Of a stretch of DNA of 64,000 bases, positions 34,477-46,605 are shown piece by piece (the first letter of the stretch is position 1; each line of letters opens with the position of its first letter). Origin of the DNA: Carposina sasakii. Taxonomy: Eukaryota > Arthropoda > Insecta > Lepidoptera > Carposinidae. Position numbers and translations under genes: made by a program. Location of the stretch: assembly GCA_014607495.2 (NCBI GenBank), contig CP053155.1:13206001-13270000 (forward strand). Reading direction: 5' to 3'. The notes beneath the pieces were generated by a model that saw only the letters and a list, made by a program, of their open reading frames with translations, did no database searches and was not told the DNA's origin.

Positions 34477-34700
34477 CTAGGGGTTTGCCCCGTCTTTGCA
34501 CGAGTGTAATGCCCTTTCACGTGGACAAAGTTGTGGGCCACCGCTATGGAAGAGTGAAAAGAGCATTTTTTTCTCCGTAAGAACCATTCTCGTACTTCAA
34601 AGAATATTCTAAAAAAAGAGTTAGCGAAATCGGTTTAGCCGTTCTGGAGATTAGCGCTTAGCAACATATTCAGCGATTCATTTTTATATAGTACATATGT
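34477..34700 (-). mobile_element. Helitron-like fragment, variant hairpin
   Basis: CTAG at 34477-34480 is preceded on the minus strand by a GGGGCAAACCCC hairpin. Inside, GCGAAATCGGTTTAGCCGTT and GGAGATTAGCG match the Helitron subterminal block. The 5' end is not defined. Confidence 0.5.
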
Positions 34701-34744
34701 CATTTATGTAGCTTTATAGGTAGGTACATCAAATTATCACATAG

Positions 34745-34936
34745 GCCATATAGTTCACGTGGAAGAATCGCGGTGGTCCGCTAGCTGATCTAATAAATAA
34801 ATGTGAAACTAATTTTGTTTGTTTGTTACCTTTTCACGTTTTGCTTACTAAACCAATTTTCTTGAAATTTTGTATACATAAGGTTGGAAGTATGGAGAAG
34901 GGTTATTCTGTAGTCCACGCGGACAAAGTCGCGGGT
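34745..34936 (+). mobile_element. Helitron fragment
   Basis: AATTTTGTTTGTTTGTTACC is near the 5' side, and GTCCACGCGGACAAAGTCGC with GGG is at the 3' side. The terminal CTAG is absent. Confidence 0.55.
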
Positions 34937-35609
34937 AACATAATAATTAAATATAAAACTTTATCGTTCATGATGACTGACTGATGCATATTTAAGTAGG
35001 TAGGAAGATAAAATTTGGCCATATGTTCCTTGGATAGTGGAAGTACCTACTAAGAGTGTATTTTTCATTTTTATTTTTACCTAGCAATGTAAACTAATTT
35101 ATGTTCCTTTCATGTTCGTTCGCATTTTTAATTAAGTCGCTGTTTTCTTGACCAATGTAGAATTCCTTGTTTTAACTGTTTCTGTTTTTACAATGAATGT
35201 GAGAATAGCGTGAGATTGTGCTTAAAGTTTAATATATTCAGGTCATATAGACCAACTTCAACTATGTTACGTTCATAGAGTAACAAAAATATAGAGCGCG
35301 CAAATGGATTGCGAAATGCCGCCGCGCCGCCATTGCTCCATTTAAACTTTCTGTAAATCTGTCAATTCCTATATCGGAATTAGAGTAATAATTAATCTGT
35401 TTTATCGATATCAGTTCGGATAACACACGAATGCAGTACACAACAGCTTTTAAAGTAAATCGTTGTATTCTATGATCGAATCAATGCGACGCGACGGTTG
35501 CTTACGTAAGGTTGGTAGTAAAAGCAAAGTATTTACCTTGACCAAGAGCAGAAGTTACTAAGCTATGGGTTCATTTAAGCTAATGTAGAATAATTATGAA
35601 GTACATAAA

Positions 35610-35777
35610 AACCAAAAAGTAGAAATTATCCAAGACAAAAATATTTTCCCGGGATAAAAAGCAGCCTATGTATTAATTCAGGGTGTCAGCTAACTCCATA
35701 CCAAATTTTATTAATATCGCTCTAGCCGTTTAGACATAAGAAGTAACAAACATACACACTCACAAACTTTCGCAGAT
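35610..35777 (-). mobile_element. Helitron internal fragment
   Basis: Matches the inside of the 21636 Helitron (ATTTTCCCGGGATAAAAAGC, then GGGTGTCAGCTAACTCCATA, then CACAAACTTTCGCAG). Both termini are missing. Confidence 0.6.
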
Positions 35778-36617
35778 CATTAACACTGGAATATGCACGC
35801 TCTATGTAGTTTTGCTACTCTGAGTCATAGTTCGATGAACTAACGTTTCGACTCGGCCTTCGTTGTGATGTTAACTATGTTAATTTGTAAACGTTTAATT
35901 GCTTTAAATACTTAGGTCAACTTAGATTATCATGGCCGTTTAAAGAAAACAGTTTTAGTTGAAGTATGATATTGGCCCCTATTAAAAACACAAAATTCTT
36001 TATCTGCCAGTTAACCATATTCGTGTCTACATCGGCAAAAACCAACACAAATAAAAAAGCAGTTTCAATCAAGTAGGTAATTAAAAGAAATTATGACCTC
36101 CTCATAAATTATAATTTTAAAATCCATTTTATTTGCAAAGTCTACAGCTAAAATGTATTTACGGCCGACAGTTATTTAAATAAATGATTATAGAGTCCAT
36201 AGCTTTAGAAGAACAGACGAGCTAAAATAACAATAACAATTTGTGTTTTAAACTTACTTGGAGATTAAAACTAACAATTTTACGAGTAACTGGATGGAGT
36301 AAAAAGAGAATTGCTAAACAAAAGATGTACCTATTCATTGTATCTTATACCTACACATTGGAAACAATTTTTTATTCAGTATTTCTGAAAAAAAATAATG
36401 TCCAGTTAGTTTTGCATTTTCATTTAAGTCGAAACTTAACAAATTTTCGTACATGTCAGGATAATGGTTTAATCCCTGGTATTAGATCACGTTTTTATCC
36501 ACTATGTAGTATTCTTAGTGGTAACTGTTTCTCGGATGAGGGAGTAGTGCTGTTCTTTCTTATGCACTTTTTATGTCATTACAGTTTGAGTTATGATACA
36601 ATATCTATAAGACACAT
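35778..36617. other. no gene seen
   Basis: Unique AT-rich DNA. The 148-codon plus ORF starting at 36241 begins at a non-ATG codon, ends inside a J repeat and has no motif. Confidence 0.4.
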
Positions 36618-36866
36618 ACAAACATATAATCACGCCTTTATTCCTTACGGATTAAGGGCCGATAGAACCACATGGTGCCACTTCTGACCAATTTTTAGGG
36701 TATAGTTGAGATGTACAAGTTCGGTTAGTAGTGACAGGTGGTCAGCCCATCGCCTACAAAACACCAAGAGCCTCTTGTCCCTCCATTGACTTGTACAGTA
36801 TGCCCGGGTAGAGAAGCAGCTGTAGTATTATACGGTTTTTTTTTCACTCCCAGAGCAGCATAGAAG
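36618..36866 (-). repeat. family J, long copy
   Basis: Shares CACGCCTTTATTCCTTACGG, ACCACATGGTGCCACTTCTG, GTGACAGGTGGTCAGCCCAT and CACTCCCAGAGCAGCATAGA with the inverse copy at 55500-55775. It is about 250 bp, probably SINE-like, but no promoter boxes are recognisable. Confidence 0.7.
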
Positions 36867-36932
36867 TATATAAGTCACAATTAATATTAAAAGCACAAAG
36901 CGATGTGAACCTAGAAAATGTAACAAATTATA

Positions 36933-37249
36933 CAGAGTGATTTTTGGTCGTCAACGTTTCCGAAAACTACGGAATCTCCTCATCATCACGATCATTTTTC
37001 TCCATGGAAGTGTCTGGTTCCCAAGATATTAGGGTCCAAAATTGAGTAAATAGACTACGTTTTTCTGCACATAGACGCGTGTAACAAGATTTTTTCACGA
37101 GAAATAATTAATATATATATATATGAAAAAACTAGCATAAATACTGGACAATATAAATTTCGCCCAATCAAGAAAAAAAAAATTACATACATGGTTTCCC
37201 AGCATTTTTTTGGCATAAACTTACTTTATTTGATCTATAGAGTACCCTG
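36933..37249 (+). mobile_element. MITE-B copy 5
   Basis: Starts CAGAGTGATTTTTGG after TA and ends GAGTACCCTG before TA. The usual last 35 bases before CCCTG are missing. Confidence 0.8.
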
Positions 37250-37430
37250 TATTATAAATAACGTTAACCCTGTTATTTACAAAAGCGATTTAAACATTGT
37301 TTAAATTGAACACTGCCTTAATTTCATTACAGATATTCCATAACTTTTGCTGTCAAATGTCACTTTTAAACACTGTCGAATAGATTTATTATAATACTGT
37401 AAGAATCTATCATACAAATCTTCTCTTGTA

Positions 37431-37750
37431 TCTATACATATAATAAAAATTTAACGGGTCGCTGACTGTACATGGAAGATATATGAGAAAAAATATTATA
37501 GGAGACCTTTATCAACGCAATAGTACCCAAAATAATGAAATTTGGAATTTTTGTCTGTTTGTCGGTTTGCCTGTCTGTCTGTGCGTTTGTGCACGCTAAT
37601 CTCCGAAACTGCTGAACCGATTTCGATGCAGTTTTCAGGAATATTTTGTGACAGGTCCCACTTAACATATAGGCTACTTTTTATCCCGGATAATTTCGAC
37701 ATTTTGTTTTTTCTGTAGTCCACGCGGACGAAGTCGCGGGCGTCCACTAG
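37431..37750 (+). mobile_element. Helitron, complete ends
   Basis: Starts TCTATACATATAATAAAAAT after host A and ends GCGGGCGTCCACTAG before host T, with the 3' hairpin. It serves as the uninterrupted reference for the copies at 41322-42006 and 58687-63481. Confidence 0.9.
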
Positions 37751-38067
37751 TACTTACTATAATCCTCTATGTTATAATGAATGAATACATATATACATAT
37801 ATAACCAACAAACTTGTCTCATACATCCTATGAAAACATAATATGATGACAATAATTATGCAAAATTAAATGCAGCAAGCTTACAACTTATGGGTACTTC
37901 AACATCTTATGCATCTTATAAAATTAATAATCAACTTGCAGCATGCATTTTCTGCATAGCGTAGGATCCATTATTAAAGCAAGCTTACCATATTAAAATA
38001 TTATTTTCGTTATCACAATTTGCTAATATTTAATTTAAATAAATAATAAATAAATAAAATATTCACA

Positions 38068-38285
38068 CACTTCACAACACATTGGCCTAGTCCCACACTA
38101 AGATCCCTAAGGTCTTGTGTCGTGGGTACTAAGCAACGGTATATAAATACATAGATAAGTATAGAGACATCCATGACTCAGAAACAAACATTGATATTCA
38201 TCATATCAATGTTTGCACCTAGCGGGATTCGAACCCAGGACCAATGGCGTCGCAGGCAGGACCACTACCTACTACACCAATCAGT
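38068..38285 (-). mobile_element. tRNA-derived SINE (type 1)
   Basis: On the minus strand: an A-box-like GTAGTAGGTAGTGG region, a B-box GGGTTCGAATCCCGC, a body shared with 19968-20150, and a 3' end GTGGGACTAGGCCAATGTG followed by an ATTT-type tail. No TSD is verified. Confidence 0.75.
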
Positions 38286-38434
38286 CGTCAGTTCTTCTGT
38301 GAGGTCACTCTAGCTGACACTGTAGTTTCTTCTTGCCTTAAAAAGTAATTTAAGACGTATTGTTAGAGATTTCTCATTGTTTACTTTGCTTATTTTGATA
38401 CAAGTTTAATATAAAATTATTAATAAAGAAAATG

Positions 38435-38567
38435 GAAAAAATTCTTCACCCGAGTGGGAATCGAACCCACGACCACTGCAAACCGTGCCAGCCGCTATAA
38501 CCACTAAGCCACCGGGTCAATTACTCGGATGACGAATTTTACCATCTCTTTTCTAAATTACATTAAT
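38435..38567 (-). mobile_element. DIM fragment with one tRNA-like domain
   Basis: On the minus strand the end of the ORF-like segment (GATGGTAAAATTCGTCATCC) runs into one tRNA-like domain and then the AAGAATTTTTTCCATTTTC tail. It is consistent with 5' truncation of a DIM unit. Confidence 0.7.
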
Positions 38568-40904
38568 TAATACTTTAATTTCAATTACTTGGTTACCGAC
38601 GATACACGGTTGTGTTTACAAGAATAGGATACCCAGCAGAACTATAGGATCACAAAGGGGCTGCTGCAAGTTTTGCATTATTTACTTAGTTACAACCATT
38701 ACAAATAATATTTTGGTATGACTGTGTCTCGATTCACTGGTTCCCAAGTACCTGTCAACTGGTGATCGCTGGCATGATGGATGGGCAGGAAACTCTTCTT
38801 AAAGCAATTGTGGTAATGATAGAGTTATATTGTATTATTTCAAAAATTAAAATCAGCAATCGCTGAAAGAGGCAAAAATTTCGTAGTTACGATAACCCAA
38901 AAATTGTCGTTACTTTACGGTTATATTTTGTAAATTTAGTATCTATTGAAATGATAATTTTGTTATTGCTCCGGCTATCTTCTGGATAAATCTCTATTTC
39001 TCTGAAATAATTGTACGTAAAATACACTTTCAAATATGAGACAACGAATTTAATGTAACTTGAAGTAAGTATTTGAAAAACAGATGAAGAATGACTGAAT
39101 AATTGAAATGAAATTAATATGTAAAGTATTACTACATTTTCAGACAAAGTTCCACGAGTTTTTCATTCATGAAGCTGCACACAATGACATACATTCAAAA
39201 CCTTACATTATTTTCGCATGAAATATAATTATTATTTTAATGAATACGTTTACTTTCTTTGTTATATCTACATCTCTTATTTCACAAGACACAGGACAAG
39301 TCGAAGTAATATCAACTCTGAAACTGGAGGAGGAGATTTCAATATTGTTTGGAAAGGAAAATCAAACAATCTTTCAAAACTTGATATCCATTAAAAGTAT
39401 CGTCAGTCAATTGTTTTAATACAGTTTTCTACACGTAAGAAATACATTCACGACGTATAAAAGACGATGTGAGATTATTAATGAAGTCATTCTGAAAAAC
39501 GATTACAGTCCGTTTACTACGAGAGCGACTACTGTATTGTGATAATTCGAGAGTTTTCTTAACGATTACATATAATTCAATAATTTATTGAAGGAACTGT
39601 TATATTTCTTGTTATATAATTCAGAAAAATCTCAATTGGAATTGAAGACCAAAGTTGAAGATCACTGAATATTATCAAAAGATAAAGAATACCAATTTTA
39701 ACCATTCGTGAAGCGAAAATAACGAAAGTGTATAACACTACAGTCAGCGATTTTGAAAAGGACCTCAATATGATGGAATATTACAAAGCTCTCATACACA
39801 CGGTGGCAGATTTCATGCATTTTATAAGCGGGATAGGAGATTACTTCAATTTCGGATCGAGTTCTTGATGAAGTGAAAATGTTAATGTTTGTGGAAATTT
39901 TAAAGAGTTAAATAACACTGTTACTTAGTTAATTTGATTTTCTTTACCTATCGACCGTGAGCACATTGACAAATGTAATTATTACAAGTGACAGCGATAG
40001 TCACAAAGTTATCGAACCAATTCCTACAAAGGGAAGCGTACATTTAGCGCGTTCCGTGAATGATTTGATAAAGGTTAATAGCTATTGATGTACATGGTTC
40101 TTATAGTCTAAGCCACACCTAGGTAGCAAATTAAACGTATCATCCTATGCACTAGGATTTAGGTTACTAAATGTCCATTTCTCTACGTCAAAAAACACTT
40201 GTGAAAACCATCACGCAACGATATTTGACAATCATTAGGAAAATGGGATGTGATTTGTCAGTTCGTAATACTTACCTAACTTGTTCTCAAATATCCATCG
40301 TTTATTTAATTTAATACTACAGACACCTTCACGTGTAAGGAGCATCTCGTTAGGAATGATGGATGTTCCACACTGCAACTATGACAGAGCACTTCCATGA
40401 AGACAGCAATGTCGCTAGTGTCAACATCCATCTCAATTCACCACCAACTAATACTTTGTGACAATTTAGTTCTGTTTTCGGCCACATCTATGTGTGCCAC
40501 ATTTTGTGTGAGCTATTTGAAGTCGGATGGTGGAGCTAGTTTGTACGCGCTGGGAAGTTGAGGTGTAATGTAGTTTGAAAAGTTTTAGTGACAGTTTCGA
40601 CCACATGCTTTCACGTATAATGCAGTGCAGGAAATATTATTGAGTTAGTCGGTAATGGAGGTGTATGGAGTGGACTTTGTGACCGAAATCTGTGAAGAGT
40701 GATGGCTTTTAGAGCATAGAGTCAATAATGAACGGAGTTTAAACTTTGAATTGCGAAAATGAGACATTAGGAAAATAAACAATTCCACTTGCCCTATCCT
40801 ACTAGCGGTCACCCAAGATTCGTCTAACCTTCCGAATTCCCTCTTTTTTCAGTATCAATTGTGGGAATGTCAGGACATACTTACTGTTTAATAAGTAGCT
40901 AGGT
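38568..40904. other. no gene seen; long TE-poor stretch
   Basis: Over 2 kb of unique AT-rich DNA without a recognised repeat, which stands out in this window. The minus ORF 38887-39147 and others lack splice or domain support. It could contain intronic regulatory sequence. Confidence 0.4.
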
Positions 40905-40990
40905 CATCATCGGAGAGACTACCCCGTGTTCCAGTCGACATGCACGAAAGGAGATGCAGCTGATTTATTCTAGTGAAGCTCCGCGTTGTT
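40905..40990 (-). repeat. possible family G fragment
   Basis: CTAGGTCATCATCGG, GTCGACATGCACGAAAGGAG and ATGCAGCTGATTTATTCTAG are in inverse G order but diverged. Confidence 0.4.
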
Positions 40991-41321
40991 ACAATGCAAG
41001 AGACAGTTAACAACTTTAATAGGATGACATTCAGTAAATTAGGATGTATTGAAATAAACAATGTGCCAGTGAGATGTGAAATAAGCTAAATGATGGATCA
41101 CTGGTCGATTAGTGACGCTTGCGCCTGCGCCTGCGCCGCACCGCCGGAATCTGTGCTCATGTGATTCATCTTCATTGATGTAACTAAATAAGTATTTTAT
41201 CAGCTGTTACGTATAAACTATATAAGTATAGGATAGGTTATTTGTATGTAGTTTTGTACACATAAACATACAAATATATAGGGAGTACGAATCTATATAA
41301 AAAAGATATGCTTAATAGATA

Positions 41322-41380
41322 TCTATATACATACAGGATGTTTTTTTGTGGCCACCGTTAACGAAGGGTACGTACTCTAT

Positions 41381-41419
<39 letters not shown>

Positions 41420-42006
41420 TGATCGGTCGAAATCTATAGTGTCTAGTGTTTATGTAGTACTTTTTTATAGACAGATATATATTAACTATTTTTCGTGAAA
41501 AAATCTTGCTACACGCGTCTATGTGCATTTGTGCAGAAAAACGCAGTCTATTTACTCAACTTTGGACCCTAATATTTTGGAAACCAGACACTTCCCAGGT
41601 ATGCTTCCATGGAAAAATATGATCGTGATGATGAGGAGATTCCGTAGTTTTCGGGAACGTTGACGACCAAAAATCACCTGTATAATAAAAATGTAACGCT
41701 GTCTATACATGGAAGATATATGAGAAAAAATATTATAGGAGACCTTTATCAACGCAATAGTACCCAAAAGAATGATTTTTGAAATTTTTGTCTGTTTGTC
41801 GGTTTGTCTGTTTGTCTATGCGTTTGTACACGCTAATCTCAGAAACGGCTGATCCGATTTCGATGCAGTTTTCAGGAATATATTGTGATAGGTCCCACTT
41901 AACATATAGGCTACTTTTTATCCCGGGAAAATGTTGTTATCCCGGATAATTTCGACATTTTGGTTTTTCTGTAGTGCACGCGGACGGAGTCGCGGGCGTC
42001 CACTAG
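41322..42006 (+). mobile_element. Helitron interrupted by MITE-B
   Basis: Starts TCTATATACATA after host A, resumes at TATAATAAAAATGTAACG (41681), and ends GCGGGCGTCCACTAG before host T. Apart from the MITE it aligns with 37431-37750 (GGAGACCTTTATCAACGCAA, TAGGCTACTTTTTATCCCGG). Confidence 0.9.
41334..41680 (-). mobile_element. MITE-B copy 6, nested in the Helitron
   Basis: CAGGATGTTTTTTTGTGG ... CAAAAATCACCTG, with TA at 41332-41333 and 41681-41682. The uninterrupted Helitron at 37431 shows one TA at this point. It holds a run of 33 A at 41385-41417. Confidence 0.9.
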
Positions 42007-42533
42007 TTTTAAATAAGTTTAATATAGGTACCTAAAGAGATAAATAATTTTGTTTGTCTTATATTGTAATAACTAAAGACTTATTTATGAAGAAAGTATT
42101 TCATACTTTTGAACTATTCAAGGTACTTGTATTTTTTCGTAAAAGAGTAACTAGGTAATAGCTTCTTTTAACAAACTACATATCACATATATTATACTTA
42201 CAGATTTTAGTCCTATATGTATAATATATATTGTATATAGAGTGCAGACAGTGCATTTAGTGTTGTTTTTATTCTGCGCCATTTAAATTTGCCTAATTTT
42301 ATGAAATGCGCGAAAATCGCATCTTTTTTTATTTAATTGCTAGTTCAGTTAATCTTTTGACAGTTACCCGAATTGCAACTTTATTATTTGCATATTAAAC
42401 TCAATTCGTCTTCTCATCGATATTGTAATAACAATTTCAAATGCCGTTTGAATTTTGAAACGTGCCATAGACGCAGGTATAAGTAGACGCCTCATATTTG
42501 TGATTTGGCGTATTTTCTTTTTAACACTTACAC
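42007..42533. other. no gene seen
   Basis: AT-rich unique DNA. Confidence 0.35.
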
Positions 42534-42827
42534 CAGGGTTCGCCAAATGGCGGACCGCGGTCCGCATTCGGACCGCCACCGACCCATTTTGTGCGGACCG
42601 CGTGAACACAGCAACTTGCACTACAGAGTGCGTCTTTTTATAAAAATGTGGGATAGATAATCTTTTTTGATGTCAATTCGAAAACGGTCGAACGAAGTAA
42701 CAAACAAGCGAGAAAGAGTTCGCGGATTGCGAAAGTATTTTTTTCTATACATAAAATAATGTGCGGACCGCGATGGTCATTTCATTTCTTAAAATGGACC
42801 CCGAGGGTAACTAATTGCTGACCCCTG
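42534..42827. mobile_element. hAT-like non-autonomous element
   Basis: Starts CAGGGTTCGCCAAATGGCGG and ends ATTGCTGACCCCTG; the inverse of the end is CAGGGGTCAGCAAT. hAT elements typically have CAGGGGTC-GCAAA ends and 8-bp TSDs. The flanks ACTTACAC and ACCTATAC agree at 6 of 8. It contains several GCGGACCGCG words and no transposase. Confidence 0.65.
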
Positions 42828-43000
42828 ACCTATACTTTAATAATTTATCATCTACATGGACCTACGATTATTGGCATTGGCGATTTAAATAATATTATAC
42901 TAAACTCGATAGTAAATAAATATATTTGTAAAAAAATTCGTTTTATAAAATTAAACTCATAATAACTCTACTTACCTTTAAAGAGAGGGGATACCTCCAC

Positions 43001-43966
43001 TTGCCAGAATTTCAATTGCCATAATTTCATTTGCCATAATGGTCAACAGACATAATATTGTTTCTCATAATTTCATATGTCATACTCACTTGTTTGCCAT
43101 AATATGCCAGAAACTTTGTTTTCCATAAAGTCAATTTCCATAACATCATTAATTGTCATAATCATTGTAATCCATAATTATGATATGCCATAAAATTATT
43201 TGCCATAGAAATTGATTCTAGAAGAAGCAAAAAATCGGTTTAAAATAATAGATGAATAGGTTTAGGTTTGGGTAGGTTAGGTTAGGTTAGAGTATGACAA
43301 ACAACCAGAGTATGCCAGAATGCTAATGGCTTTTTAGGATAAAGGCTCGATTATAGTGATAAGTAGGTAAGTATTAGAAATAAAAACAATTTTAAGTAAG
43401 CCATACATAATTATTATATACTATGGAAATTATAGTAAAAAGCATAAAATCGGTTTAAACTAATCGATGAATAGATTTAGCTTTGGTTTGGGTAGGTTAG
43501 GTTAGAACAGTGATTTCCAAAGTGGTCCAGGTGGACCCCCAGGGGTCTACAGGAGACTCGACGGGGGTCTACGTTGGCGTGAAAAAATTGAGGTTCACAA
43601 TTAATTTGTATGTGATGTAGACCTGTAGGGGGTCCACCAGAACCAGTAAACCTTTCAAAGGGGTCTACGAGAAATAAAAGTTTGGGAACCTCTGGGTTAG
43701 AGTATGATGACAAACACCCAGAATACTAATGCCTTTTTAGTGTTTATAGTAATAAGTAGGTAAGTAAGTATTAGAAATAAATATGGAAAACAATGCGTAC
43801 ATATGGCATTCGTATTATTATGGAATCTAATTTTCGGACAAACAAAGAGTATATAAATACACATAAATATTATGGCAAATAACAAATTTGGGCAAATGAA
43901 ATTCGGGCAAGTAAAATTCTGGCATATGAGTATTCGTGCATATAATTTTCGGGCTAACATTAGACA
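43001..43966. mobile_element. FB: foldback-like element with degenerate word arrays
   Basis: 43001-43208 is an array of variants of TTTGCCATAAT. 43797-43966 carries the inverse words (ATGGCAAATAACAAATTTGG, GGGCAAATGAAATTCGGGC, TTCTGGCATATG). Together they make long, imperfect inverted ends built of short repeats, as in foldback transposons. The centre holds two tandem copies of a module (about 43228-43440 and 43441-43797), each with GGTTAGGTTAG and TAAGTAGGTAAGTATTAG. The second module is split by a hAT-like insertion. It has no ORF of note. Confidence 0.6.
43508..43694. mobile_element. hAT-like element inside FB
   Basis: Starts CAGTGATTTCCAAAGTGGTC and ends AAAGTTTGGGAACCTCTG, imperfect TIRs of hAT type. 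The 8-bp flanks are GGTTAGAA (43500-43507) and GGTTAGAG (43695-43702), 7 of 8 identical. It is 187 bp and non-coding. Confidence 0.75.
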
Positions 43967-44325
43967 CCCAAAAGAGAGTTTCAAATCTAAGTTCACAGAG
44001 AGCTTTATTCTACCTACTCGTATTTGCACCTTAGAGATAGACAACTAGGTATACGTACTACAAACATAAAATAAGGCTAATTCCTCGTCCCTCAACACTG
44101 AAAAGAAAACTTTACACCCTCTTAGGGTCAAAACTACTTCAGGCGTGTGGTTCCCTGAAAATCCCGCAGCGAGCGTCCATTACATGAAACCGCGCGGCAT
44201 ATCCGTATTTACGTATGAATACGCAATGTACTTACGTAACAGGATCATAATGTAGGTACACTAATTTAATACCTGTAATTTCGAATACCATACCAAGACG
44301 TATTCGAGTAGGTATTGTGTGCAGG
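43967..44325. other. no gene seen
   Basis: Unique DNA, no supported feature. Confidence 0.35.
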
Positions 44326-44600
44326 AAATACGGTGATAGCCCAATAGTTAATATGTGTGCCTTTCAATCGGATGGCGTGGGTTCGATCCCAGTCATGGGC
44401 CTGTACTACTGAATTTATTTTATGTACGGATTTTCTAAAATTGTTATTTATAACTATACCCGAGGAGGGTTGACGTAAGGCAAGCAGCCAGCCGTAAAAC
44501 AAATGCCAAATCTTTGGCCATGTAAGTTTCGAAAGAAACCATATTGTGCCGACCCCATAAATAATGGGTATGGAGCTGTCTACTTATAACTACGTCTACC
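44326..44600 (+). mobile_element. tRNA-derived SINE (type 2) with RTE-2-like tail
   Basis: The head shows an A-box-like GATAGCCCAATAGTT and a B-box GGGTTCGATCCCAG. A unique body with GACGTAAGGCAAGCAGCCAG follows, and the 3' end ATATTGTGCCGACCCCATAA matches the last bases of the RTE-2 LINE at 61989-62016. Tail-sharing suggests RTE-2 mobilised it. No TSD is verified. Confidence 0.7.
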
Positions 44601-46596
44601 TACAGCCTTTTCTTTTTCTTCTTCTGAATGCGTTTCCATAAATGCCACATGATATTATAATTGGAGCTTTATGTGTTTAATACAGTTGTGTTCTGATTGT
44701 TTGTTTTCTCGGGTCGCGTTGCACGGACGGATGCGGTTATTTCGAACCGGCCGGATGTAGACGGGTAGTGTAATATAAGGGTATTTTAGACTTATTCGTT
44801 AACTGGCGATAGACGCAGAACCTGTCAGAAACTTTTACTTATTTTTTTTAGATTATTTCTGACTACAGCTTTCTAAGTGTCGATTTTGCTCAATGAAGTT
44901 AAAGTTGATGCTGACTCTATCTTGATTAAGTTTTATAGAAAGATAGCTTTAAATTTATGCTTCAGATACGTCATCTGTTTCCTCTATGTCTGTAGTAAAT
45001 ATCGGCTCTTAGAGTAGTAATATGTCCCGAACTACCTGTAAAAAAAGGTAGTCTCATCCTCTCGAAAATTCAGCACAAGATAAATCCGTATAATTAGCTA
45101 ATGTATGGTAAATGCGATAAATGAGGGCTCCGCTGGTGCCCTCGGGCTCCGTCCCTCGTAATCCTATCATCAAAGTTAACTGTACACCATAATATATGCA
45201 CGTCGTTTAATGACTGCGACAGAAGCTCTATCTAAGTATTTATGTATATGACGACGTTAGCTTCTGAAATTCTATCGAAATAAGTATAGCTGTCAAAGAT
45301 TTTCTGGTATTAAAATTTAAACACTGCTAAATTACGGATAAATTCGAAGAAATGAAATCTTTGTACATGTATGAAGTAATCAAATGTTTGTGTAGTAGTT
45401 TGAAAACGTCTTAAATGAAAAATAAGTGATTAGCTGAATGATATCTCTGTCATGGATAAGCACGCCTTTGTCTATAGTCTATCTATATATATATCTATAT
45501 GATGATCTCCGACCGTATTTCGGCCAGGTACGCAGGAGATATTATAGTACACAAGTGTGTGCGCAAACACAGATGCACTCTCTATTCCGTTACTCTCATA
45601 GTCCGATGGGACGGAAAGCCGACACAACCGGAGAGAGATCAGGCGCAGGACCAACGGTTTTATGTGCTTTCCGAGGCACGAGCTAAGTGACAATTTTGCA
45701 ACATTAAATATAAAAGAAAGAAAGAAAGAATTAGCGCTCGTGCCGTCTTGCTCTCGTCTAAACAGAATTTTTTTTTAAAGGCATTTATTTCAAAAGCTGT
45801 CGTCTGTGCTATTTCTCGTACGCATTTACTTACACAAGAGTGTGCCGTGGAGTGGACCTAAGACTGTCTTTCCACCACGCTTGATATCTGTGATTGGTGG
45901 ATATAACAACACCCGCCGCATAGCATCTCTGTTGGAGAGGTAGTAGTAGCCTTAGCCGTTAATTCTAGTCTTATTATAAAATAGCTATATGGGCAGGATG
46001 TGGCATAAGCATAACGTTACAGAATCTCCACGCATGAATACGTCCCCACAATATGACACCTTTGCCTTCATAAAAAGAATTCGATATTTTGACAGCGGCT
46101 TTTATCGTCATCGACGCCCCATTGGCAACGGAAGCGCGCCATTCGGCCCAAAACGCCCCGAATATAAGAATTGTTAGCGCTTACTTTACGCTCAATTAGA
46201 CGCGCAAATTTTGTGCGTGCGCCTTTGTAAATGGACGCAGGGTTGCCGACATCTGAATTCATTAAAAATATATTTTTTTAAATCTTCTAATATTCTTTCG
46301 TTCCAATCAAGACATGAAGTATATTTTGTGATCTTAGCGTAGGTTTTTCAAATTATCAGATAGCTTACCTGATAGATTTTGGTACTTTCTTGTTCTAAAA
46401 CTTGACGTAGATCCCAAGATAGAGACAGCATCGAACTTATCCTTCAAATAGGCCATCTGAAAATTGGGAAAATCCAGCAGGCACTACATAAAATAACATC
46501 TATAGATGAAAATTATGCTATGGCATGAGGCATCTCCTTCGCAGTAAGATCTCCTTCGCTATCTTACATTTATATTTATCTACATAATGTCTATAC
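44601..46596. other. no gene seen
   Basis: Unique DNA. A GAAA run is at 45714-45731. The overlapping ORFs around 45438-45693 in three frames show no splice signals. 46060-46210 is GC-richer. Confidence 0.4.
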
Positions 46597-46605
46597 ATAT
46601 AAATA

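Noticed and set aside
36241..36687. 148-codon plus-strand ORF
   Set aside because: Non-ATG start and runs into a family J repeat; no recognisable motif.
41385..41417. poly(A) tail of a retroposed gene
   Set aside because: The A run sits inside MITE-B at a place where other copies have a shorter A-rich stretch.
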